From contig JAXLYE010000004.1 of the NCBI GenBank assembly GCA_046351595.1, forward strand, positions 434,001 to 498,000: 64,000 nt of DNA, written 5' to 3'. This document shows, piece after piece, positions 44,201 through 51,644 of this stretch. The stretch comes from JAXLYE01 sp046351595. Its GTDB lineage: Bacteria > Myxococcota_A > Polyangia > Palsa-1104 > JAEUJZ01. The notes under the pieces are model-generated. The model searched no databases. It was not told the DNA's origin and worked only from the letters and a program-made list of their open reading frames with translations. Positions within the stretch are counted from its first letter, which is position 1, and each line of letters starts with the position of its first letter. The position numbers and the translations under genes were made by a program.

Positions 44201-45237
44201 CTCTGCGGACGCTCTCGCGGATCGGTGCGCAGGAGCCGCTCGACCAGCGCATCAAGCTCCGCCGAGACGTCGCGCACGATCGAGCGCAGGGGCGGCGCTC
44301 CGCCGCGCAGCCGCGCCGACAGTCGCTCGAACGGGCTGCCAAGAAACGGCGGTCGCCCGCTCCACAGCTTGTAGATCAGGCAGCCGAATGCATAGAGATC
44401 GGTCCGCGGATCGACCGGCAGACCCTGCACCTGCTCCGGCGCCATGTAATCGACGGTGCCGACCAGGCCGCTCGATTCAGAAAGGCTGTTCGGGTCTTCG
44501 TCGAAGACCTTGGCGAGGCCGAAGTCGGAGAGCTTGGGCTGCGGCGTCTCCTCCGCGGTGAGGAGCACGTTCTGCGGCTTGAGATCGCGGTGCACGATGC
44601 CGCAGCCATGTACGTAGTCGAGCGCGCCGGCCAGCTGCGCGAGCAGGTACAGGAGCAGGGCCGGATCGGCGCCGCATAGCCTGGACAAGTCGCCGCCGGC
44701 TGCGTACTCCATCACGATGTAGCGCCGGCCCGCCTCGGTCCCTTCGGCGAAGACCTGCAGGCAGCCGGGATGCGAGAGGCGTGAGACGGCGCGAAACTCG
44801 CGGCGGAAGCGGCAGACGTCGCGCGGATCCTCGTCCGGCTGCGAGCGCAGGAACTTGAGCGCCACCTCGCGCTGCGTCTCTCGATCGAAAGCGGAAAAGA
44901 CGGCGCCCGCGCCGCCGCTGCCGAGCGGCCGGCGGATCTCGTAGCGCTCAGCTACCAGCGTGCTCGGTGGCGAGAGCGGCGCGATGTGCTTCGGCCGCGC
45001 GCCGTCGTCGTCTTCCGCGGCATCGAACAGCGAGAAGGCATCGAGCTGCGGTCCGTCACGCCGCGCGGCCGTCGTGCTGTCGCGGTCATGGCGCAGCAGG
45101 CGCACGAGCTCTGCCCACAGCTCGGGATCGTCGGCGCGCAGCTTCTCGAGGAGCGGCGCCCGCCCAGCCTCGTCTAGATCGCAGAGCTCGTCGAAGCGCT
45201 CCATGAGCACCGCGTAGCGCTGCGGCGAGGCAGTCAC
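41203..45237 (-). CDS. Ser/Thr kinase fused to AAA ATPase and TPR-like region, coupled to an ECF sigma gene
   Basis: This 1344-residue protein has an N-terminal helical segment of about 90 residues. A complete kinase domain (about 98-365) follows: Gly-Ser-Gly-Gly-Ala-Gly, Lys128, His216-Arg-Asp218-Leu-Lys-Pro-Gln-Asn, Asp-Phe-Gly, and Met-Ala-Pro-Glu-Gln. A STAND/AAA ATPase follows, with Walker A Gly-Glu-Ala-Gly-Leu-Gly-Lys-Ser and a Walker B-like Leu-Leu-Glu-Asp. The remaining 600 residues are TPR-like helices. Its start overlaps the end of the ECF sigma gene by four bases (ATGA). Tight coupling suggests it phosphorylates that sigma factor, as in known sigma/kinase pairs (for example EcfP/PknT of Vibrio). 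That is an analogy, not shown here. Confidence 0.9.
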   Translation of the reverse strand: MTASPQRYAVLMERFDELCDLDEAGRAPLLEKLRADDPELWAELVRLLRHDRDSTTAARRDGPQLDAFSLFDAAEDDDGARPKHIAPLSPPSTLVAERYEIRRPLGSGGAGAVFSAFDRETQREVALKFLRSQPDEDPRDVCRFRREFRAVSRLSHPGCLQVFAEGTEAGRRYIVMEYAAGGDLSRLCGADPALLLYLLAQLAGALDYVHGCGIVHRDLKPQNVLLTAEETPQPKLSDFGLAKVFDEDPNSLSESSGLVGTVDYMAPEQVQGLPVDPRTDLYAFGCLIYKLWSGRPPFLGSPFERLSARLRGGAPPLRSIVRDVSAELDALVERLLRTDPRERPQSALEVGRVLARLLAARSGDLASQPLWLRSHSSRSVLYQPGFIGRGALIERITHAAQAAFSGREPSREAPSLLVVRGEAGLGKSALLRVVRRRLEALGATVLCARVPSEGASPLAPFAELAARVTGRSSDEPPIAGTRGRQPLEGVAALHGEAMALAEPLRALLRVRPLAVLLEDLHDATDSARLLLRELSRVLTSTGRGAARPLFVCTLRPARLTTLLEEDAAFGSITITDLAPLDAPELAEFAASMLGTVAGELPARLLERLAEGSQGNPLLAQAMLRTLADSGSLRRDEAGWVFAPPAPADSVLPLRLDALSPSARHILEWAAIAGQRFDVALLAAASGIVEDELLDGLDEALRRNIVRPLAAVRRDERTDGPGLLDTYEFEHARFVDVLRAGLLGTRRAACHAAMAEALRERPGSSAALLSHHYTEGGRQAEAARYLVIAGQQALSAHDYAAAQRHFQDALAGISALDAAERDAARERAVEGLAEAQVALGQAQPAATALQALLKEPAGSSRPTRLAREARSVRARRLRKLGMARLHLGDIAGAMAALEQALDVLGDRLPLRRAALFLRLAFDACLALLSLLLGPRTDRGPVDHGRVDRGRAPRRGGEQLESEERVLLHRELALLYRWVDGERAAAHHFAFARAASRLLSPAYLVDACAAVAVFLAIGGSTALGSWVERRTRALASSTDDRHGLARLNLLRGGADVLLRADARGLDTLRQGTREAQGLADPLLFAWALDFLAWTEILASRFDDAARDLERASEIAERLQIAWLRADTSCAQALIESIQGRFDQAAERARGLLAEDLRLSLPAIEAVATEVLGGIAFMTGRYRDASALFERAHLLYVSHHLEHGWGFLMQIERSEALLMQADEEGAAAVPDLAARLAEHARLTERRYGRLPHYRGCALVLFGVHAARTGRAARARQQFAEALRLRPPPRTTHIDGWVLWRVAFELHRLGEPAFAVEPLLQEVEAINSATGMHGMSQFLARARALYRL

Positions 45238-45890
45238 GGACCACCTTGCCCCTGTCCGTCGGGGCCGGCGAGCTCGCTCTTGAGGTAGGCGCGCGCGCGC
45301 CGCCAGTCCTTCTCTACGAGCGCCTTGGACACCGCGAGCAGGTGCGCGACCTCCTCGACAGTGAGACCTCCGAAGCAGAGGAGCTCGACGATCCGCGCTT
45401 GGCGCGGCGACAGCGCCTGCAGCCGCGTAAGGGCCGCGTCGAGGGCCAGAATGTCGACGAGATCGTCGGTCTGCCTGCCGCCGGGGGCGGTGTCGACGGC
45501 GCGGCTCGCGCTCGGATGGTCGAGGGAGACCCGGCGCGCCGGGCCGCCGCGCTTCTTCGCGCCGCGACGCCGCGCGTGCTCGACCAGGATCTGCCGCATG
45601 GCGATCGCCGCCACCGCGATGAAGTGCGCGCGATCCGCGAACTCGGCGGGGCTCTGCCTGACCAGGCGCAGGAACGCCTCGTGCACGAGCGCGGTCGGCT
45701 GCAGCGTGTGCTCGCTCGCCTGATCGCGGAAGTAGCTGCCGGCGATGCGCCGCAGCTCTTTGTACACCTGCGGGAACAGGGACTGCGCTGGCTCCGAGGC
45801 GCGGCTCCGAGTCTCATCGAGCGCCGTGGTCGGGTCGGTGTCGCGGTCCGTGGGATCTTCTTTCGCCACGAGAACCCAGTATACGCCCAC
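45234..45890 (-). CDS. ECF-type sigma factor
   Basis: This 218-residue factor has region 2 (about 38-105: Leu-Phe-Pro-Gln-Val-Tyr-Lys-Glu-Leu-Arg-Arg-Ile-Ala; Leu-Val-His-Glu-Ala-Phe-Leu-Arg-Leu). A linker rich in Arg/Gly follows, then region 4 (about 150-205: Leu-Ser-Pro-Arg-Gln-Ala-Arg-Ile-Val-Glu-Leu; Gly-Leu-Thr-Val-Glu-Glu-Val-Ala). It looks like the group often found next to Ser/Thr kinase genes and lacking a membrane anti-sigma factor. A start at GTG near codon 8 (Met-Ala-Lys-Glu-Asp) is possible. It is divergent from the GON lipoprotein gene by about 100 bp. Confidence 0.88.
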   Translation of the reverse strand: MGVYWVLVAKEDPTDRDTDPTTALDETRSRASEPAQSLFPQVYKELRRIAGSYFRDQASEHTLQPTALVHEAFLRLVRQSPAEFADRAHFIAVAAIAMRQILVEHARRRGAKKRGGPARRVSLDHPSASRAVDTAPGGRQTDDLVDILALDAALTRLQALSPRQARIVELLCFGGLTVEEVAHLLAVSKALVEKDWRRARAYLKSELAGPDGQGQGGP

Positions 45891-45993
45891 GCCGCCCCGC
45901 GCGCGCCGTACGGACTTTGCGCCCAGCTCGCGTTTACGGCCCAGGAGCGGCTTTGCCGAACCGACTGTCTCTTCATGTCATGGAGGTCGTGTC

Positions 45994-47130
45994 ATGTCTG
46001 CTTACAAGCCGGCCAAACTGTCCCTCGCGGCGCTCTGCGCCGTCGCCTGTGGCGGCGCCACCACACAGGAGGGACTCTGGCCAGTTTCCGTCAGCGCCTC
46101 GACCCCCGGGGGCCTGGTCTTCTCGGAGCCGGCCGGACTCTCGTGCGGCAGCACCTGCAGCGCGTCCTTTCCCAGCGGAACCGTGCTGCGGCTCACGGCG
46201 ACGCCGCCGCCCGGAATGGATTTTGTCGGCTGGCAGGGCGCCTGCCAGGGCAGCTCCGCCACCTGCGAGCTTGTCGTCACCCAGGCGGCGCAGGTCGCTG
46301 TGCAGTACCAGCCGGCGGTGCCGCTATCGACGCTGATCGTCACGAAGTCGGGAGCCGGCGCCGGCCGGATTAGGAGTGAAGGCGGGATCGACTGCGGCGC
46401 GGCCTGCTCGCTCAAGCGCCCCGCGGGCAGCCAGGTGACGCTCACGGCGGAGCCTGAGGTCGATTCGATCTTCGCGGGCTGGAGCGGCGCCTGCACCGGC
46501 AGCGCGCGGACCTGCACCGTGACGCTCGGGCCCGACCTCGGCGTCAACGCGGCGTTCGAGAAGCCGCAGAGCTGCGCGCAGATTCCTGCGTCGTTTCCGC
46601 AGGCCCCGAGCGGGAGCTACACGCTCTTCATCAATGGCGACGCAAACAAGCCCTGGGCTGCCTACTGCCAGATCGGAGCATCGACGAGCACGTACCTCAG
46701 CCTGCAGAACGTTACCACCGGAAATTACTCGCAGTACACGGCGGGCGGCGGGCGTACCGGGACCAACGTGCGGACCTCCTTTCAGCGCCTCCGCATCGAT
46801 CCCAACACGCTGATCGTGGACTGCGGCGACCTCACCTTCTCGAGCTCCTACGGCCAGATCAACCACCCCGACGGCTCCAAGACGACGCAGATGGCCTACG
46901 GCAGCGCGCAGGACTGTGCCAGCACCTCATCGAGCTCCGGGGTCGGTAGCGTCGACCTCAGCGGCACTCCCTTCGCCGTCGCTGCGTCCGCTTTCGGCAT
47001 CAGCGGCTACTCTGCGCAGGGCAGCGCCAGCTATTCTGCCGACAGCCGAGTCGTCAACCTGCGCGGCGGCGGCTTCTGCGGCGGCATCTTCGCCAAGAGC
47101 GGCACCCTGCAGCTCGTCTATCAGCCCTGA
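45994..47130 (+). CDS. Lipoprotein with two Cys-paired beta modules and a GON domain
   Basis: This 378-residue protein starts at ATG 45994 with GGAGG eight bases upstream. The signal peptide ends Ala-Val-Ala-Cys19 (lipobox). Two tandem modules follow (about 30-105 and 108-185). Each has Cys-Gly-x-x-Cys, Val-Thr/Leu-Arg-Leu-Thr-Ala and Gly-Trp-x-Gly-x-Cys, the same module seen in two other island proteins. The C-terminal 190 residues match the GON domain of ADAMTS proteins: Ser-Gly-Ser-Tyr-Thr-Leu-Phe-Ile-Asn-Gly, Pro-Trp-Ala-Ala-Tyr-Cys, Tyr-Leu-Ser-Leu, and a C-terminal Gly-Gly-Phe-Cys-Gly-Gly. Probably displayed on the cell surface. Transcribed divergently from the sigma/kinase operon. Confidence 0.85.
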   Translation: MSAYKPAKLSLAALCAVACGGATTQEGLWPVSVSASTPGGLVFSEPAGLSCGSTCSASFPSGTVLRLTATPPPGMDFVGWQGACQGSSATCELVVTQAAQVAVQYQPAVPLSTLIVTKSGAGAGRIRSEGGIDCGAACSLKRPAGSQVTLTAEPEVDSIFAGWSGACTGSARTCTVTLGPDLGVNAAFEKPQSCAQIPASFPQAPSGSYTLFINGDANKPWAAYCQIGASTSTYLSLQNVTTGNYSQYTAGGGRTGTNVRTSFQRLRIDPNTLIVDCGDLTFSSSYGQINHPDGSKTTQMAYGSAQDCASTSSSSGVGSVDLSGTPFAVAASAFGISGYSAQGSASYSADSRVVNLRGGGFCGGIFAKSGTLQLVYQP

Positions 47131-47213
47131 CCCTAGGCTGCCGCGCATGCGTTCATCCCTTGGCGCGAAGTGGCTGCTCGCAGCGGTCTGGGCCGGCCTC
47201 CTGAGCTATGCCT

Positions 47214-47666
47214 TTACGCTGGCGGCTGCATCCTGGCGTTTCTTGAGCGGCGGTTCTCTCCTGCATGGTAGAGACACAGGACGTTGCCTGCGGGGTCCAG
47301 GAGCCTGGCCTCGCGCCACAGCCACGGCGCGTCGCGCGGCTCCTGGATGAAGTGGAAGCCCTGGGCCCTGAGCTCCGCGACTTTTTCATCGAGCGCCGCA
47401 CACTCGAAGTATAAGACGGACTGCGGAGCGCCGGTGCGCGCCTCCACCGCGTGCAGCGAGAAGGTGGTGCTGCCGGTGACGGACTTGAAGCGGGCGTGGA
47501 GTCCCCGCCCGGTCGGATTGACCTGGCGGATGAGTTCCAGGAGCTCCTCCGCCGTCGGGCGGACTCGTCCTACGAGGACCGCAGCGATGCGCCGCTCCAG
47601 CTTGTTTGTGGAAACAGAGTCCTCCTTGAGGTCCTTGGCTGCTTTCTCGTCGAGAAACGACCTCAA
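47214..47666 (-). CDS. VOC/glyoxalase-like protein with a short helical N-terminal module
   Basis: This is a 150-residue protein. Residues about 20-58 form a helical segment (Leu-Glu-Arg-Arg-Ile-Ala-Ala-Val-Leu-Val-Gly-Arg; Val-Asn-Pro-Thr-Gly-Arg-Gly-Leu). Residues about 60-140 hold one VOC-type beta-alpha-beta module: Val-Leu-Tyr-Phe-Glu-Cys, Leu-Arg-Ala-Gln-Gly-Phe, and Asp-Pro-Ala-Gly-Asn-Val-Leu-Cys-Leu-Tyr, the last being typical of the glyoxalase C-terminal strand. Only one module is present, so it would need to dimerise. The N-terminal 15 residues look non-native, so the true start is uncertain. It is downstream of the helicase pair on the same strand. Confidence 0.65.
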   Translation of the reverse strand: MRSFLDEKAAKDLKEDSVSTNKLERRIAAVLVGRVRPTAEELLELIRQVNPTGRGLHARFKSVTGSTTFSLHAVEARTGAPQSVLYFECAALDEKVAELRAQGFHFIQEPRDAPWLWREARLLDPAGNVLCLYHAGENRRSRNARMQPPA

Positions 47667-47702
47667 AAAGCGCCCGCGGAACGGTCGCGGGAGGATGTTG
47701 CC

Positions 47703-47798
47703 CTAGTCCGGAAAGGTCGCCTTGCCCTTATTATCGCTCAAGAGGCTCAGGAGCTGTTCGCGCTCCGCGGGGTCGAGCTTGGCCAGCAGCCCGGCCAT
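47703..47798 (-). pseudogene. Short C-terminal-like remnant or micro-ORF
   Basis: This is a 31-codon frame beginning Met-Ala-Gly-Leu-Leu-Ala-Lys-Leu-Asp-Pro-Ala-Glu-Arg-Glu-Gln-Leu-Leu, which reads like the end helix of a larger protein. It lies between the zinc-ribbon gene and the VOC gene on the same strand. No ribosome site is evident. It may be the tail of a deleted gene. Confidence 0.3.
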
Positions 47799-47843
47799 CG
47801 TCCCGACTCGGTCCGTGGCCTGCGGACGCGACCCAGGGGATAT

Positions 47844-48956
47844 TCACCCTGCACGCCCCTGGCAAGCCGGGCAGCGGGGGCGGCCGAGCGCGCTCGGGAC
47901 GCAGACCTCGCAGAGCACATGCAGGCGATCGTCGCAGAGCGCGGGCCGAGCCGTCGTGCCCGAGCAGCCGTCGCACGCCATGCGGTCGAGGGCGTGGGCG
48001 CCGGCCGGGAGGCGCAGGACGATCTCGCGGTCGAGCTTGCGGCGCTGCACCCGCACGGTGAGCCGCACGACCGGCAGCCGCGCGCAGACCAGGGCAATCA
48101 CCCCAAGCTGCACACGCAGTGCGAAGCGTGCCGGCAGATCCGACAGCTTGGCGTCCCGCTCGGCGGTAAGGTGCGCGACCTTCGCTGCGACGGCAGCTGG
48201 ATCGAGGCGCCGCTTCGGCGCGCCGGCCTCGCGGATGAGCTCTGCGAAGTAGTCGGCGATGCGGTCGCGGTCGCGAAGGTAGCGCCGAAGCGCGCGCTCC
48301 TGCAGGGGATGCACGAGCGCGCGCAGGCGCGCTTCGGCCCGCGTGCGCAAAAAGGGCAGCGCCAGGGCCACCTCCGACGGCGAGGCGCTGCCTGGCCGAG
48401 ACTCGATCCGGGGCAGCGAGTGAAAAGGATCTGCGGGGTCGAGGAGCCGCACCACTTCCTCGTCCGGCTCGGCCCCGTCCGGCGCCTGCGCGACGACCAC
48501 GAAGGAACCCTCGTGGCGGTCGTCGGCAGTCGCGCTGTATGCAAGGTGCGCGGCGACGTAGGTGCTCTCGCCAGGGAAGCTCTCCAGCACGGTGGCCAGC
48601 CCGTTGCGGACGACGAAGCGCTCGGCGAGGGCGCGCGCCTGACTCGGACGCGGCGGCAGGACGCGCTCGTGCACCGGCCGCACCCAGGTGAGGAGCGACT
48701 GCGCCCGCGCCTCAGCCACCTGCTGCATCAAGAGCGGCGAGCCGAGCGCACACAAGATTCGGGCGTCCGCTCCCGTCCGTGCCGGCTCCGTGGGCGCCTC
48801 ATCCGTGAGGCGGACTTCTTCAGGGAGCCCCAGCGCCTCGGCCGCACCGCGCGGCAGGAGGGCGAGCCGCTCCTCGGCATCGACCAGCGCGCCGCGCAGC
48901 GCCAGGTCTTCCAGGCTGAACGCCACCGGATCGACGACCGCAGCCTCGCGCATCAT
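47844..48956 (-). CDS. Zinc-ribbon protein coupled to the SNF2 helicase
   Basis: This 370-residue protein of unknown family starts four bases inside the helicase stop (ATGA overlap). The N-terminal 200 residues are mixed alpha/beta. The middle is helical and charged (around 200-270). The C-terminus has three Cys pairs (Cys-Asp-Gly-Cys; Cys-Glu-Val-Cys; Cys-Pro-Ala-Cys), consistent with a zinc-binding domain like a RING or ribbon. Tight coupling implies it acts with the helicase, perhaps as a nucleic-acid-binding subunit. The start could be either of two adjacent Met codons. It is not a subunit I recognise from any named defence system. Confidence 0.7.
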   Translation of the reverse strand: MMREAAVVDPVAFSLEDLALRGALVDAEERLALLPRGAAEALGLPEEVRLTDEAPTEPARTGADARILCALGSPLLMQQVAEARAQSLLTWVRPVHERVLPPRPSQARALAERFVVRNGLATVLESFPGESTYVAAHLAYSATADDRHEGSFVVVAQAPDGAEPDEEVVRLLDPADPFHSLPRIESRPGSASPSEVALALPFLRTRAEARLRALVHPLQERALRRYLRDRDRIADYFAELIREAGAPKRRLDPAAVAAKVAHLTAERDAKLSDLPARFALRVQLGVIALVCARLPVVRLTVRVQRRKLDREIVLRLPAGAHALDRMACDGCSGTTARPALCDDRLHVLCEVCVPSALGRPRCPACQGRAG

Positions 48957-50881
48957 GCCGCGTAGTCCTTTCCGAACAGCGCCTCGTCGAAGGCCCGCGT
49001 CCGCTCGTAGCGCAGCCGCGCCGCCCGCAGCTCCTCGGTGAGCGTGTCCAGCCCGGCCTCGATCTCGGACTCGCTGCGGGCCTGGGCATAGAGATCGAGC
49101 ACCCGGTCCTCCAGGTCCCGCTCGTCGCTGAGGTTGCCGAGCACCATGTCCATCTCACCGACCACGAGCTCGAACAGGTGCAGCCGCCGATCGAGCACGT
49201 CGAGGAGCCGCTCTTCCACGGTGCCCCGCGCGCAGAGGTTGTACACGCGCACCTCTTCGGTCTGTCCCATGCGGTGCAGCCGGCCGATGCGCTGCTCGAT
49301 GACCATGGGGTTCCACGGCAGGTCGAAGTTGCACAGCAGGTGGCAGAACTGCAGGTTCTGCCCCTCGCCGCCGGCATCGGTGGCGAGCAGCACCCGCGTG
49401 CCGTCGCGGAACCGCGTGAGCGCCGCCTGCTTGGCCGCGCCATCGAGCCCGCCGTGGAACACCGCGTGCGGGACGTGGTGCTGGGTCAGAAGATCGTCCA
49501 GGAAGCGCAAGGTGTCGCGGTAGCGCGTGAACAGAAGGAGCTGTTCCTTGGGGTGCGCCAAGAGGAGATCGAGCAGCGCCTGTCCCTTCTTGGAATCTTC
49601 GACCGAACGGGCCGCGGTGCGCAGCGCCGCGAGCGACTCTCGAAACGCCGCGCCGTGCTTTGTGCCCGCGAGCATCCGTTCGAGCGTACCCCGCAGCGCG
49701 TGGGCGCTGCTCCCCGCTTCGAGGAGCAGCGTCGCCGCCGCCAGCCTGGCGCTCGGCTCCTCGGCATGCGCCCGCAGGAGCTCGAGCGTCCGCTCGTACA
49801 GCGCCTTCTCGCCGGCGTCCGGGTGCACCACGACCGTCGTGACGAAGCGCGGCGGCAGCTTGAGCCCGCTCTGCGCCCGGGTGTTGCGCACCATCACCTC
49901 GGACAAAAGCGTCCGCAGCCGCTCGCGGTTCTTGGGCGAGGTCGGGTGCTTGCTGTCCACGAACTGCTTGCGGAACGCCGCCGCGGTCGCAAACTGCCCC
50001 GGCTTGAGCAAGGTGACGAGGTTGTAGAGCTCCTCGAGATCGTTCTCGATGGGGGTCGCGGTCACGAGCAGCAGGAAGCGGCTCTTGCAGCCATCGACGA
50101 GCTTCCAGCCGAGCGTCGAGCGGTTCTTGAGGCGGTGCGCCTCATCGACGATGAGCAGGTCCCAGGGCGCGGCCTGCACGAGCGGTGCGTGCCGCGCCGT
50201 CCGCGCCAGCGCCAGCGAGGCCACGATGAGTCCGTCGCTCTTCCAGAACTGGGCGGGGTCGTGCGCGAACGCCGCATCGTCCGGCGTGCGGCAGGACAGG
50301 CCCGCCTTGCTCTCGAGCTCGCCGACCCAGTGCGGCACCAGCGGCGCCGGTGAGAGGATCAGCACCCGCCGGGCCAGGCCGCGCAGCTGGTACTCGCGCA
50401 GCACCATCAGCGCCTCGATGGTCTTGCCCAGGCCCACCTCGTCGGCGAGCAGCGCCCGTCCGCCAAGGACCCGGAGCACGCGCCGGACGGTCTCGATCTG
50501 GTAGGTATGCGCATCGACACCGTGCAGGCTGCGGAGCGACAGGAGCTCTTCGAACTGCTGCAGCGCCGACAGCGTGTGCGCCCGCAGGACGTGCGCGACA
50601 AGGGATGGCGGGCTCGGCGGCCTCTCCAGCAGCTCGGCGAGAGCCGACAGCGCGAGCGGCTCCACCTGCAGCGGCACCGCGGCGAGCGGCGGCGCGGGCG
50701 GCGCGACCGCGATCGCTGAGGGCGGCACGACGACGTGCTCCGCCTCCGCGCGATGGGGCGCGCGGCTCATCGCGCGGGCTGGGATCTCGCCCGTGGGCTG
50801 AGTCCGTCTTACCGGTTCTGGCGCTACTCCACGAATCATCCGGGCAACATGCCACGCTTGAAAAGGAGCTGCCAGCGGCAC
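48953..50881 (-). CDS. SNF2/RapA-type ATP-dependent helicase
   Basis: This is an up to 642-residue protein. Motif I is Ala-Asp-Glu-Val-Gly-Leu-Gly-Lys-Thr, motif II is Asp-Glu-Ala-His, and motif III includes Thr-Ala-Thr-Pro. The C-terminal helicase lobe has Leu-Leu-Phe-Thr-Arg-Tyr, Asp-Ala-Gly-Gly-Glu-Gly and Gln-Arg-Ile-Gly-Arg-Leu-His-Arg-Met-Gly-Gln. This is the SNF2 family, which remodels nucleoprotein complexes. A Pro/Ala-rich N-terminus of about 70 residues precedes the motor. Start choice is uncertain: GTG 50881, ATG 50839 and ATG 50770 are all possible, and none has a clear ribosome site. The gene is coupled by ATGA to the zinc-ribbon gene. It is a candidate mobile-element defence or maintenance module, from context only. 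Confidence 0.85.
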   Translation of the reverse strand: MPLAAPFQAWHVARMIRGVAPEPVRRTQPTGEIPARAMSRAPHRAEAEHVVVPPSAIAVAPPAPPLAAVPLQVEPLALSALAELLERPPSPPSLVAHVLRAHTLSALQQFEELLSLRSLHGVDAHTYQIETVRRVLRVLGGRALLADEVGLGKTIEALMVLREYQLRGLARRVLILSPAPLVPHWVGELESKAGLSCRTPDDAAFAHDPAQFWKSDGLIVASLALARTARHAPLVQAAPWDLLIVDEAHRLKNRSTLGWKLVDGCKSRFLLLVTATPIENDLEELYNLVTLLKPGQFATAAAFRKQFVDSKHPTSPKNRERLRTLLSEVMVRNTRAQSGLKLPPRFVTTVVVHPDAGEKALYERTLELLRAHAEEPSARLAAATLLLEAGSSAHALRGTLERMLAGTKHGAAFRESLAALRTAARSVEDSKKGQALLDLLLAHPKEQLLLFTRYRDTLRFLDDLLTQHHVPHAVFHGGLDGAAKQAALTRFRDGTRVLLATDAGGEGQNLQFCHLLCNFDLPWNPMVIEQRIGRLHRMGQTEEVRVYNLCARGTVEERLLDVLDRRLHLFELVVGEMDMVLGNLSDERDLEDRVLDLYAQARSESEIEAGLDTLTEELRAARLRYERTRAFDEALFGKDYAA

Positions 50882-51293
50882 GCGCAGCGACGAGCTCAGC
50901 CAGAAGTCCCCGATCGCGGCGCCTGCCTGAGTTGGGAGTCGACCTGCGGCTCCTTGGAGCGCGCCTGGCGCTACGTCAGCGCGGCGTGCGATAGGGGTCG
51001 CTCGGGACGTACGGTGCGCCGCTCGTCCCGTCGAGGCTCAGGTCAAAGCGTGCCCCGGTTCCGGAGCCGTAGAGCTACGCGCAGATGGCCGATCGCCGCA
51101 CTTCCTCGGCGGTCACGCCGCGAGCCGGGCTACTTGCTGCTGGTGCTCGCGCTCTGGCACGCATGCAGTAGCAGACGGACGCCCTGCCGCTGATCGATCC
51201 CTTTCTGTCAGCGGGAGTTGTCGTGCGCCAGACCCGGTCTTGATTCCGTGATGCAGACTCGCTCGGCGCACGCCTACCACATGCCGGAGCTAC
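50882..51293. other. Intergenic region between helicase and IS110 remnant
   Basis: About 410 bases have no gene I can support. The helicase promoter is presumably in its left half. Frames across it look like shuffled Arg/Ser-rich sequence, consistent with decayed DNA. Confidence 0.5.
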
Positions 51294-51638
51294 AGTTATC
51301 GGCAGAAGGACGATCCGATTGCTGTCCTGCTACTGACGTCGGTGCCCGGGGTCGGGTCGGTGACGGCGCGGACGATGCTGGTGATGCTGCCGGAGCTGGG
51401 GAAGCTGGGCCGCAAGCAGATCGCGGCTCTGGTGGGCGTGGCCCCTGTGGCGCGCGACAGCGGGATGCAGCGCGGCCAGCGCCACATCCGAGGCGGACGA
51501 GGCGCCGTGCGGCATGTGCTGTACATGGCGGCTGTCAGCGCGGCCAAGCACAACCCGGTGCTCAACGCACTGCATAGGTTGCGTCTGTCGCAGGTGCACG
51601 GGGTCAAAGATCCCAGGTCTGGCCCGCCGCGCGCTTGA
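51294..51638 (+). pseudogene. IS110/IS116/IS902-family transposase remnant
   Basis: The frame codes for the C-terminal helix-hairpin-helix region of IS110-type transposases: Pro-Gly-Val-Gly-Ser-Val-Thr-Ala-Arg-Thr, then Leu-Val-Gly-Val-Ala-Pro, Arg-Asp-Ser-Gly, and Gly-Ala-Val-Arg-His-Val-Leu-Tyr-Met. The N-terminal DEDD catalytic domain is absent, and the last helices after Asn-Pro-Val-Leu are replaced by unrelated sequence. A non-functional fragment with no visible IS ends. Confidence 0.85.
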
Positions 51639-51644
51639 GCGAGG

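Noticed and set aside
47147..47350. Plus-strand frame with a hydrophobic N-terminus after the GON lipoprotein
   Set aside because: It starts like a membrane protein but soon runs antisense to the VOC gene with no further sense; at best a tiny remnant.
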